DNA of 64,000 bases, taken from the NCBI GenBank assembly GCA_035517775.1, contig DATIYF010000021.1, forward strand, positions 1-64,000. Reading direction: 5' to 3'. This document shows, piece by piece, positions 54,374-62,307 of the stretch. How positions within the stretch are numbered: position 1 is the stretch's first letter; the number at the start of each line of letters is the position of its first letter. The notes under the pieces are model-generated. The model worked only from the letters and a program-made list of their open reading frames with translations. It had not been told where the DNA came from and searched no databases. Position numbers and translations under genes: made by a program. The stretch is from DATIYF01 sp035517775 (GTDB lineage Bacteria > Acidobacteriota > Terriglobia > Terriglobales > Acidobacteriaceae).

Positions 54374-54574
54374 ATGATCGCCTTCCTGCTGTGGTGCATT
54401 CTGTTTGTCATTTGCTGGCCGCTGGCGCTGCTGGCGCTGGTGCTCTACCCCATCGTGTGGCTGCTGCTGCTTCCATTCCGCATCGTGGGCATCGCGGTGC
54501 ACGGCGCACTGGCCCTGGTCAAGGGAGTGATTCTGCTGCCGGCCCGGCTGTTGAGCGCACCCTTCCGGCTTTAA
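54374..54574 (+). CDS. Small hydrophobic membrane protein
   Basis: A 66-residue protein with GGAGG 8 nt from ATG. It is almost entirely hydrophobic: one or two helices (FLLWCILFVICWPLALLALVL, then WLLLLPFRIVGIAVHGALALV) and a basic, amphipathic end. Function unknown. The sequence is organised enough to be a real gene. Confidence 0.7.
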   Translation: MIAFLLWCILFVICWPLALLALVLYPIVWLLLLPFRIVGIAVHGALALVKGVILLPARLLSAPFRL

Positions 54575-54819
54575 CTCCCTGCCATCTGCCGCTGCACTCA
54601 AGTTTCATTTGCGCTTGCCGATATAGGATTTGTGCTCGGAAACAAGCAATCGCAAATTGGGCGACGGCTTTGAGTCTGTGGTAGGACCCAGGGGCCTTGC
54701 AGGGCGGTTGCCCGAGGCGTGCCCAGATACCGCCTCCGGAACGGGATATCTGGACTGAAGATCTGCAACCTGCCCTGCAACTGGCCCCGCGCAAGCCGCC
54801 CTGTTACCATCACCTCGGG

Positions 54820-55737
54820 ATGGCCGCGCGCAAGCCAAAAAACCAGGCCCGCGGGCGGAAGGCGGTTCCGCCTGGCACCCGTCCGCCCGGCGAGCTGGTC
54901 ATCATTACCGGCATGAGCGGCTCGGGCAAGGCCTCGGCGCTCAAAGCCTTTGAGGACCTTGGCTACTACTGCGTGGACAATCTGCCCGTCGGCCTGATTC
55001 CCCACTTCGCCGGCCTGGTGGGGCGCTCCTCCGAGATTGAACGCACTGCGTTGGTGGTAGATGTTCGCGAAGGCAGCCAACTGGAAGAGCTGCCCGCCAT
55101 TATCAAGTCCATCAAGCGGGTCGTGCCCACCAAGGTGATTTTTCTCGAGGCCGAAGAAGCCGTACTCATCCGCCGCTTCAGCGAAACCCGGCGGCCGCAT
55201 CCTCTGGGCACCGGGGCCCCGGTCAAGGCCTCGCTGGCCGCCGAACGCCGCCACCTGCGCCACATTCGCGCCCTTGCCGACCTGGTGATTGACACCTCGA
55301 AGTTCAATGTTCACGAACTGCGCGCTTACGTTACGGCGCGGCTGCACCAGGCCGAGTCAGACAAAAGCATTCTGGTCTCGTGCGTGAGCTTCGGGTTCAA
55401 GGAGGGCGTTCCGGAAGACGCCGACCTGATGTTCGACGTGCGCTTCCTGCCCAATCCCCACTTTGTTCCCGAGTTTCGCCCCTTCACCGGCCGCGACCCC
55501 AAAGTGGCCCGCTACATCCGCTCCTTTACCCAGACCCGGGAATTCATCCGGCGGATTTCTGACCTGCTGATCTACTTGCTGCCGCATTATGTTCACGAGG
55601 GTAAGAGCTACCTGACCATTGCCTTCGGCTGCACCGGCGGCCAGCACCGCTCGGTGATGATCGCCGAAGACGTGGGCAAGCTCCTGCGCAAGGCCGGGTA
55701 TCGGGTGAAGGTCGTGCACCGCGACATCCCGAGGTAA
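54820..55737 (+). CDS. rapZ: RapZ-type RNase adaptor / nucleotide-binding protein
   Basis: A 305-residue P-loop protein. Walker A is GMSGSGKASALKAFEDLGYYCVDNLP near residue 29, and a C-terminal domain (DVRFLPNPHFVPEFRPFTG, YLTIAFGCTGGQHRSVMIAE) completes the family pattern. In E. coli RapZ controls GlmS synthesis through sRNA decay; in other phyla (YvcJ) its role is less clear. ATG 54820 is chosen; a frame open to 54697 has no similarity. Confidence 0.92.
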   Translation: MAARKPKNQARGRKAVPPGTRPPGELVIITGMSGSGKASALKAFEDLGYYCVDNLPVGLIPHFAGLVGRSSEIERTALVVDVREGSQLEELPAIIKSIKRVVPTKVIFLEAEEAVLIRRFSETRRPHPLGTGAPVKASLAAERRHLRHIRALADLVIDTSKFNVHELRAYVTARLHQAESDKSILVSCVSFGFKEGVPEDADLMFDVRFLPNPHFVPEFRPFTGRDPKVARYIRSFTQTREFIRRISDLLIYLLPHYVHEGKSYLTIAFGCTGGQHRSVMIAEDVGKLLRKAGYRVKVVHRDIPR

Positions 55738-55895
55738 CTGCGCGCGGGGCGGGACTCTTGGCCGCCGGCGTGGAGGCTCAGGCGGTTCTCTTCCTCGATA
55801 GCCACCGATGGCGCCCGGGCGGTAGGTAGCAAGCTGCGTTTTGTACGGTTCCGGGGGGCGCCTGGAAACGCCAGGCGGCAGCGCTTCAGGATGGC

Positions 55896-56007
55896 GGGTG
55901 TGCGACCTTCGCACACCCCCTAATTTCGCGTTTCCGGCTTTTGGAGTGCCGGGAGGCCAGAAAAATCAAATCCGCTTGTGCGACTTTCGCACAGCCCCTA
56001 ATTTCGA
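55896..56007. repeat. Two direct copies of a palindromic GTGCGA-N3-TCGCAC element
   Basis: A 30-nt unit recurs at 55899-55928 and 55977-56006 with two differences. Each is a hairpin (first 10-bp stem 55896-55905/55909-55918; second 7 bp) followed by CCCCTAATTTCG. They lie 78 bp apart in the 485-bp gap between rapZ and trpC. Nothing else coding was seen there. Confidence 0.7.
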
Positions 56008-56199
56008 TCTCCCAATTTGGGAAAGATGTGACTCGGAGCCGTCATTGAAAGTAAAGCAGTTAGCGGAATCCTGGGGGCAAAGAGTTCCGCCCAGACGAGA
56101 CCGGCTTGCGGTCTTCCGCCGGCGATAGCTCCCTGATGGCGGCCCGGCGGCTTTCAGCCCAGGAAACTCGCTCCTCCCCGGATCAGAGCGCGATTTCTT

Positions 56200-56205
56200 T
56201 ATAAT
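56200..56205 (+). promoter_or_regulatory. Consensus -10 just upstream of trpC
   Basis: TATAAT ends 17 bp before the trpC ATG with no good -35 and no Shine-Dalgarno. The mRNA would have a leader of about 10 nt, nearly leaderless. No Trp-codon leader peptide was found. Confidence 0.45.
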
Positions 56206-56222
56206 CGCTGCATCGCCGCGCC

Positions 56223-57053
56223 ATGCCCGCAACCCTGGATCAAATCGTTGCCGCCGCCCGCCGCCGCGCCGCCCAGGCGCGCCCTCAGGCCAAGGTGCGC
56301 CAACTGGAGCAGGCTGCCGAAAAGCATGCTCCTCGCGGCTTTCGCCAGGCTCTGCAGGCCAAGGCAACCGCCGGCGCCGCTGTGATCGCAGAACTGAAAA
56401 GGGCTTCCCCTTCCCGCGGGGTGATTCGCGCCAACTTCGATCCATCCGGGCTGGCAAAAGAGTTGGAGCAGGCCGGCGCCGCCGCGCTTTCCGTACTTAC
56501 CGATGAGGAGTACTTTCAGGGATCGCTCGAAAACCTGCGGCGCGCATCTTCCGCCACCGCGCTCCCCTGCCTGCGCAAAGATTTCATTGTGGATGAATTT
56601 CAACTATTGGAGGCCCGGGCCTACAGCGCGGACGCCGTGCTGCTGATCGTTGCTGCACTTTCGCAGCAGGAGTTGGCCGCCCTTGCGGCGCGCGCGGCTG
56701 ACCATGGCCTCGACGTGCTCTGCGAGGTGCACGATCAAGAAGAGCTGCACCGCGCCCTGGACGCCGGCTGCAGCCTGATCGGGGTCAACAGCCGCGATCT
56801 GCGTACCTTTAGAGTGGACTTAGAAACCGCCTTAGGTTTGGCTTCACTTCTGCCGAAGAATGTCTTGCCGGTAGCCGAAAGCGGCATTTCCTCGGGATCG
56901 GACGTTGTCCGTCTCCTCGCCGCCGGCTACCGGGCATTCCTGATCGGTGAGTCGTTGATGCAGGCGGCATCTCCGGGCGCTGCGCTGCGCCGCCTTTTGA
57001 GCGAAGCCGCCACCTGCACCAACTCGGCGCCGAAGGCCAGAGCCAGCGACTGA
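56223..57053 (+). CDS. trpC: Indole-3-glycerol phosphate synthase
   Basis: A 276-residue TIM-barrel enzyme. Catalytic motifs: VIAELKRASPSRGVI, SVLTDEEYFQGS, PCLRKDFIVDEFQ, IGVNSRDLRTF, VAESGISSGSDV. The start ATG at 56223 agrees with the family length. First gene of trpC-trpF-trpB. Confidence 0.95.
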   Translation: MPATLDQIVAAARRRAAQARPQAKVRQLEQAAEKHAPRGFRQALQAKATAGAAVIAELKRASPSRGVIRANFDPSGLAKELEQAGAAALSVLTDEEYFQGSLENLRRASSATALPCLRKDFIVDEFQLLEARAYSADAVLLIVAALSQQELAALAARAADHGLDVLCEVHDQEELHRALDAGCSLIGVNSRDLRTFRVDLETALGLASLLPKNVLPVAESGISSGSDVVRLLAAGYRAFLIGESLMQAASPGAALRRLLSEAATCTNSAPKARASD

Positions 57054-57064
57054 CAGGCATCTCC

Positions 57065-57766
57065 ATGACCTGGATCAAAATCTGCGGCACCACCAGTCTC
57101 GAGGACGCCGTCTTGGCCATGCGCGCCGGCGCGGACGCCCTGGGATTCATCTTCTACCCGGGCAGCGCGCGCTACATCGAGCCCCAGGCGGCGCGCCAGA
57201 TCGTGGCCCGGCTGCCGGAAAAGATTGAGAAAGTCGGCGTCTTCGTAGATCAGCCCTCGGACGCGATTCTTTCCCTGGCCGCCAAGGTTGGCCTTACCGC
57301 AGTCCAACTTCTGGTCAGCGACGATCCCTTCCTGGCGGAGCAGCTCGCCGATCCTCAAAATCCGCAGTTCAAAAAGATGTGGCCCAAAGGGCGCCCTGCT
57401 CTCAAGATCTTGGTGGCGGTTTCCATGCGCACGGATCCCGAGGCGGGGGTGGCCAAAGCGAAAGAGTGGAAGGCCGGAGAGGTATACGCCTTCCTGCTCG
57501 ATTCCGGTTCGCTTACACAGCACGGCGGCACAGGTACCACTTTCGACTGGCAGGCTGCCTCGGCCAAAGCCGAGGACCTGCGCGCCCTGGGCAGAATTGC
57601 GGTGGCGGGCGGCCTGAACTCCGCGAACGTCGGCGAGGCCATGCGTATACTGAAGCCCTGGGGCGTGGACGTGGTTTCCGGCGTCGAGGCCCAGCCGGGC
57701 AAGAAAGACCCGGAAAAGGTCAAGGCCTTTATCTCGGCGGTCCGGGGGGCCGAGAAGAGCGCGTAA
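57065..57766 (+). CDS. trpF: Phosphoribosylanthranilate isomerase
   Basis: A 233-residue TIM-barrel isomerase. WIKICGTTSLEDAV has the catalytic Cys (residue 6) and GALGFIF-like ADALGFIFYPGSARYI follows; the C-terminal phosphate site is VAGGLNSANV. It is 11 bp after trpC and 2 bp before trpB. The loop near residues 90-115 is longer than usual (SDDPFLAEQLADPQNPQF). Confidence 0.93.
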   Translation: MTWIKICGTTSLEDAVLAMRAGADALGFIFYPGSARYIEPQAARQIVARLPEKIEKVGVFVDQPSDAILSLAAKVGLTAVQLLVSDDPFLAEQLADPQNPQFKKMWPKGRPALKILVAVSMRTDPEAGVAKAKEWKAGEVYAFLLDSGSLTQHGGTGTTFDWQAASAKAEDLRALGRIAVAGGLNSANVGEAMRILKPWGVDVVSGVEAQPGKKDPEKVKAFISAVRGAEKSA

Positions 57767-57768
57767 GC

Positions 57769-58986
57769 ATGGCAAGCGCAACTATTTCTAAACTGCAAAC
57801 GCCGCGGAAAAAGGCGCCCGGCCGCTTTGGCCCCTATGGCGGGCGCTACGTTCCTGAGACGCTCATGGCCGCGCTCGACGAGCTGGAGCGGGAATACGAG
57901 AAGGCCAAACGCGACCGGGCTTTCCAGCGGCGGCTGGATGAACTGCTCCGCACTTACGCGGGCCGGCCTACGCCGCTGTTTTTTGCCCGCAGGCTGACCC
58001 AGAAACTAGGCGGGGCCAAGATCTACCTGAAGCGCGAAGACCTGCTGCACACCGGCGCGCACAAGATCAACAATTGCCTGGGGCAAGCGCTGCTCGTGGA
58101 GCGCATGGGCAAGCGCCGGGTGGTGGCCGAAACCGGCGCCGGGCAGCATGGGGTGGCCACGGCCACGGTCTGCGCACTGCTTGGCTTCGACTGCGTGGTT
58201 TACATGGGCACCGAAGACATGCGCCGCCAGGAACTCAACGTCTTCCGCATGCGGCTGCTGGGCGCGGAGGTTCGCGGCGTGGATTCCGGCTCGCGCACTT
58301 TGAAAGATGCCATCAACGAAGCCATGCGCGACTGGGTGACCAATGTCCGCAGCACTCACTACCTGCTGGGTAGCGTGCTGGGCGCCCATCCCTATCCCGC
58401 GATGGTAAGGGACTTTCATAAGGTGATCGGCAAAGAGGCGCGGGCGCAGATTCTCAAGGCGGAAGGCAAGCTGCCGGCGGCGATCATCGCCTGCGTGGGC
58501 GGAGGATCGAATTCCATTGGCATCTTCCACGATTTTCTGAAAGACAAGAAGGTCAAGCTGATCGGGGTTGAGGCGGGCGGCCGCAGCGAGCGCCTGGGCG
58601 ATCACGCCGCGCGCTTTCAGGGCGGCCTGCCGGGAGTGCTGCAAGGCACTTACTCCTACCTGCTGCAGGATGCGGCGGGGCAAGTCGCGACCACGCATTC
58701 CATTTCCGCCGGTCTCGACTATCCCTCGATTGGTCCGGAGCACGCTTGGCTGCACGACACCAGCCGCGCCGAGTACGTGGCCGCCTCAGATGCCGAAACG
58801 CTGGCGGCGACCACGCTGCTGGCTCGCACCGAAGGCGTCATTCCCGCACTGGAATCGGCCCACGCCGTGGCCGAAGCCCTCAAGCGCGCGCCGAAGATGA
58901 AGAAGACCGAGATCGTAATCGTCAACATCTCCGGCAGGGGGGATAAGGATATCGGGATTTTGAGGGAGAATCTGGAGCTGGATTGA
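57769..58986 (+). CDS. trpB: Tryptophan synthase beta chain
   Basis: A 405-residue PLP enzyme (TrpB1 type). GRFGPYGGRYVPETL opens the conserved part; the PLP lysine is in LLHTGAHKINN near residue 94; EDMRRQELNVFRM and GGGSNSIG (phosphate loop) follow. ATG 57769 is 2 bp after the trpF stop. The long frame extending upstream overlaps trpF and is spurious. Confidence 0.95.
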   Translation: MASATISKLQTPRKKAPGRFGPYGGRYVPETLMAALDELEREYEKAKRDRAFQRRLDELLRTYAGRPTPLFFARRLTQKLGGAKIYLKREDLLHTGAHKINNCLGQALLVERMGKRRVVAETGAGQHGVATATVCALLGFDCVVYMGTEDMRRQELNVFRMRLLGAEVRGVDSGSRTLKDAINEAMRDWVTNVRSTHYLLGSVLGAHPYPAMVRDFHKVIGKEARAQILKAEGKLPAAIIACVGGGSNSIGIFHDFLKDKKVKLIGVEAGGRSERLGDHAARFQGGLPGVLQGTYSYLLQDAAGQVATTHSISAGLDYPSIGPEHAWLHDTSRAEYVAASDAETLAATTLLARTEGVIPALESAHAVAEALKRAPKMKKTEIVIVNISGRGDKDIGILRENLELD

Positions 58987-59057
58987 TCGCGCTCTGCCTT
59001 CGCGGCTGAGAGCCGCTCCGCTGCCACCACCATCGCATTCGAACCAGTTGCAGCGTT

Positions 59058-59111
59058 GTTACGAAATCTTAACCTGCCTTTAACCGGCCCGTAACAAGCA
59101 CCCACTACAGT
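59058..59111 (+). promoter_or_regulatory. Phosphoesterase promoter with four Pho-box-like repeats
   Basis: GTTACG (59058-59063), TTAACC (59069-59074), TTAACC (59080-59085) and GTAACA (59091-59096) are each 5 bp apart, then 9 bp and TACAGT (59106-59111). Spacing is identical to pstS and the porin. Confidence 0.8.
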
Positions 59112-59187
59112 CCGGGAGTTGAGCCCCCGTCTCTCAAGTGGGACGCAGAACTACCCAGGAAAAAAATAAAAACGAAAGGTAGCGCCC

Positions 59188-60465
59188 ATGAAAAAGACTG
59201 CCGCATTGGCGGCTTTATTGGCAGCAGCATGCGTGAGCCCGGTCTTCGCCGGCGAGGGGCAGGTTCCCAAAGGCATTCCCCACCTGGATCACGTGTTCTT
59301 CATTATGATGGAAAACCACGGCTACAGCCAGGTCATCACCAATCCGAACGACCCGTTCGTGAACCAGTACGCAACGCAAGGCAACCTGGCGACCAACTAT
59401 TTTGCCGTCGCCCATCCCAGCCTGACCAACTACCTGGAGGTCACGGGCGGGTCCAATTTCGGCGTGCTGAACGACAATTCGCCGGACTGGCACAGCACCA
59501 CCTGCACCCCCAACCTGGCCTCAGGCATCACTTCGCTCGATGACGGGACCTTCCCCGACATTTGCCCAATCACGGGCTACGGCACGGATGCGGCCACGCC
59601 GGCGGTGGACTTCTCGAATGAGACCTCAGGCCCTCCGGGAGAAAACAACATTGACGGGGTGAAGTCGATTGCGGCCAAGACCAATATCACAGGAAAGACG
59701 ATCGCCGACCAGCTGGCGGAGCGCGGCCTGAGCTGGAAGAGCTATCAGGAAAGCCTGCCCCTGAGCGGCGCCGAGCTGGTGAACAGCAGCGACGGTTACT
59801 ACACCGACAAAACTGATTTCACCAAGATCATGCCCACGCTGAATCCCCCGCTCACGCAGGACGATGTGGTTTCTCTGTATGCGGTCAAGCACAATCCGTT
59901 CGTTTATTTCCGCAGCGTACAAGAGGGCGTGAACCCGCACAGCAGCCTGAGAAACACGGTCGGGTTTGAAGGCGGGCAGGGGCTTTACGCCGACCTGCGT
60001 TCGGGTCACGTGCCGAGTTTTTCCTTCATCGTGCCCAACCAGTGCAACGACCAGCATGGACGGGGCAATGGCGGCGCCTTCTGCAACTTCGACCCCAGCG
60101 ATGATGGCTCGCAGTCGGGCTTGAATCCGGCGTTGATGTACCGCGGCGACGTCACCATCCAGCAGATCGTTGAGGCCATTCACCGCTCGCCCGCCTGGCA
60201 AGACGGCCGCAGCGCCATCGTGCTGACCTGGGACGAGAACGATTACAGCCTGGCTCCCAACATCAACCAGGTGGTGCTGATCGTGGAAACCAATTACGGC
60301 TTCCACGGCAGCAGCGCGCAGTTCTATACCCACTACGATTTGCTTCGTTCCATGGAGTCGGCTTTTGGTTTGCCTTGCCTGAACCACGCCTGTGACGCCA
60401 ACACCAACGTGATGACAGACCTGTTTGGCAAAGATCATCACGAGTGGGGCGGCTGGCGCCACTGA
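59188..60465 (+). CDS. Secreted phosphoesterase (acid phosphatase / phospholipase C-like)
   Basis: A 425-residue protein with a signal peptide (KKTAALAALLAAACVSPVFA). It belongs to the phosphoesterase family PF04185-like fold: HVFFIMMENHGYSQV, AHPSLTNYLEVTGGS, GLSWKSYQESLP and IVLTWDENDYS carry the expected metal and active-site residues. It likely releases phosphate from organic esters outside the cell. Four Pho-box-like repeats upstream support induction by phosphate starvation. Confidence 0.9.
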   Translation: MKKTAALAALLAAACVSPVFAGEGQVPKGIPHLDHVFFIMMENHGYSQVITNPNDPFVNQYATQGNLATNYFAVAHPSLTNYLEVTGGSNFGVLNDNSPDWHSTTCTPNLASGITSLDDGTFPDICPITGYGTDAATPAVDFSNETSGPPGENNIDGVKSIAAKTNITGKTIADQLAERGLSWKSYQESLPLSGAELVNSSDGYYTDKTDFTKIMPTLNPPLTQDDVVSLYAVKHNPFVYFRSVQEGVNPHSSLRNTVGFEGGQGLYADLRSGHVPSFSFIVPNQCNDQHGRGNGGAFCNFDPSDDGSQSGLNPALMYRGDVTIQQIVEAIHRSPAWQDGRSAIVLTWDENDYSLAPNINQVVLIVETNYGFHGSSAQFYTHYDLLRSMESAFGLPCLNHACDANTNVMTDLFGKDHHEWGGWRH

Positions 60466-60487
60466 GACGGAGTAGAAACAGCAACCG

Positions 60488-60516
60488 AGGCCGCCGGAAA
60501 CGGCGGCCTTTGGTTT
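60488..60516 (+). terminator. Rho-independent terminator of the phosphoesterase gene
   Basis: A 9-bp perfect stem (AGGCCGCCG and complement), 4-nt loop, then TTGGTTT. Confidence 0.8.
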
Positions 60517-60627
60517 CTAATTGCAACCGTACCCCGGCCTGGCTCATCCTGTGGAAGGCATCGCCTGGCTCTCCCTCACTCAGGTTCGTGAATTTCCAGA
60601 GAGAGAGCCAGCGCGCAGGGGAAGTTC

Positions 60628-62130
60628 ATGCAAAGCACCTCCAGTTCCAGGCGCTGCTTCTTGAAAACCGCGGCTCTGGGGGCGGGCGCGATTGCGCTTT
60701 CGGGCGGGGTCAATTTCGCAGGCGCCCCCCACCCCTCGCCGGAGACAGCTTCCGCCGCCGGCCCCGCGGACTACAGCCTTCGCATCGAAAATTCCGCCAT
60801 CGAGATTGCGCCAGGGCGAATCATCTCGGCCGTTACGTACAACGGCCAGTTTCCCGGCCCTCTGCTCCGGCTCACAGAAGGGCAACCGGTGACGGTGGAT
60901 ATTTACAACGGCACGGATTCTCCGGAACAACTGCACTGGCATGGTCAGATGGTGCCGAGCAATGTGGATGGAGCCTCCGAAGAGGGCACGCCATTCATTG
61001 CGGCCCACGGGATGCGCCGGATCACGTTCACGCCCAGGCCGGCGGGCTTTCGCTTCTACCACACGCACAGTCGCGCCGGCGCCAATCTCTATGCCGGCCA
61101 GTACAGCGGGCAGGTGGGGCCAGTTTACATTGAGCCCAAAGACGATCCGGGCCGCTACGACCGTGAAGTGTTCCTTGTTCTGAAAGAATTCGAGCCGGGT
61201 TTCAGCCGCGGGGGCGATATGGCGATGGACTTTCTGTCGCCGGCAACTCAGGTGAAGGCGCTGGAAGGGAAGGGAGAGTCGGCCATGAAAGCCTCTCTCG
61301 CCAGGGGCATGCCGCACGGCTATGAAGTTGGCTACCGCTCGTTCACCATCAATGGGCGCATGCTGGGGCATGGCGAACCGATCCGTGTGAAGCAGGGCGA
61401 GCGGGTGCTGTTCCACATTTTGAATGGAAGCGCCACGGAGATTCGCAGTCTGGCCTTGCCCGGCCATTCGTTTCAGGTGGTGGCGCTCGATGGAAATCCG
61501 GTTCCCAAGCCGGCGGCCGTGCCGGCGCTGTGGCTGGGCACGGCCGAACGAATTTCGGCGCTGGTGGAAATGAACCATCCCGGAGTGTGGCTGATGGGCG
61601 ACCTCTCCGACGATGATCGCGGACATGGGATGGGCATTGTGGTGGAATACGCCGGCCGCGGCGGCAAGCCACAATGGCAGAAGCCGGCCCCATTTCGCTG
61701 GAACTACATGCGCTTTGCCAGGGCAGGCGCAAAGACGCTGGAAGCGGACGAGACGTACGAGATGCTTTTCGAGAAAGACAACGCAGCCGAGCACGGCTTC
61801 AATCGCTGGACCATAAACGGCGCAGCTTATCCAATGAGCAGCGAAATGGCCCGGGCGGCCTTTCACCTCAAAGAGGGCAAACGCTACCGGCTGCGCATGC
61901 GCAATGCCAGCGACGACATTCACCCTATCCATCTTCACCGGCACAGTTTTGAGTTGACCCGGCTGGCGGGACAGCCTACCGCCGGAATCATGAAAGATGT
62001 GGTGATGGTCGGGGGATATCAGGAGGTAGAAGTGGATTTTCTGGCCAACGATCCCGGGCTGACGCTATTCCACTGCCATCAGCAGCTGCACATGGACTTT
62101 GGCTTTATGATGCTGTTCGACTACCGGTAA
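60628..62130 (+). CDS. Tat-exported multicopper oxidase
   Basis: A 500-residue protein. SSRRCFLKTAALGAGAIALSGG is a twin-arginine signal. All four copper motifs are present: HWHG (type 2/3), HTHS, HPIHLHRHSF and HCHQQLHMDFGFM (type 1, Met axial ligand). Oxidises a metal or phenolic substrate with O2; the substrate is not predictable. Monocistronic in appearance. Confidence 0.92.
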   Translation: MQSTSSSRRCFLKTAALGAGAIALSGGVNFAGAPHPSPETASAAGPADYSLRIENSAIEIAPGRIISAVTYNGQFPGPLLRLTEGQPVTVDIYNGTDSPEQLHWHGQMVPSNVDGASEEGTPFIAAHGMRRITFTPRPAGFRFYHTHSRAGANLYAGQYSGQVGPVYIEPKDDPGRYDREVFLVLKEFEPGFSRGGDMAMDFLSPATQVKALEGKGESAMKASLARGMPHGYEVGYRSFTINGRMLGHGEPIRVKQGERVLFHILNGSATEIRSLALPGHSFQVVALDGNPVPKPAAVPALWLGTAERISALVEMNHPGVWLMGDLSDDDRGHGMGIVVEYAGRGGKPQWQKPAPFRWNYMRFARAGAKTLEADETYEMLFEKDNAAEHGFNRWTINGAAYPMSSEMARAAFHLKEGKRYRLRMRNASDDIHPIHLHRHSFELTRLAGQPTAGIMKDVVMVGGYQEVEVDFLANDPGLTLFHCHQQLHMDFGFMMLFDYR

Positions 62131-62149
62131 CCTGCTTTCCGGCGTCGCG

Positions 62150-62169
62150 ATATGCACTATACTGCATAT
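62150..62169. promoter_or_regulatory. Distal TGCA-N6-TGCA palindrome upstream of boxC
   Basis: ATATGCA, 6 bp (CTATAC), TGCATAT: 7-bp arms. The core TGCACTATACTGCA differs in one base from the proximal site at 62262. Confidence 0.6.
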
Positions 62170-62261
62170 CAGCGCGTGTCTCCTGCATTGATTGCCGGCA
62201 GCAATAATGCTACTTTTTAGAAGAGGCAAGGCTGTGGGGGAATGGCAGGTACCATACCGCT

Positions 62262-62275
62262 TGCACTATAGTGCA
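62262..62275. promoter_or_regulatory. Proximal TGCA-N6-TGCA palindrome upstream of boxC
   Basis: TGCACTATAGTGCA is a perfect 14-bp palindrome ending 32 bp before the boxC start, centred 109 bp from the distal copy. TGCA repeats are the recognition element reported for BzdR/BoxR regulators of benzoyl-CoA genes. Confidence 0.65.
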
Positions 62276-62307
62276 CTCAGCGGCCTGGCCCTTCGGAAGG
62301 AGTCTCT

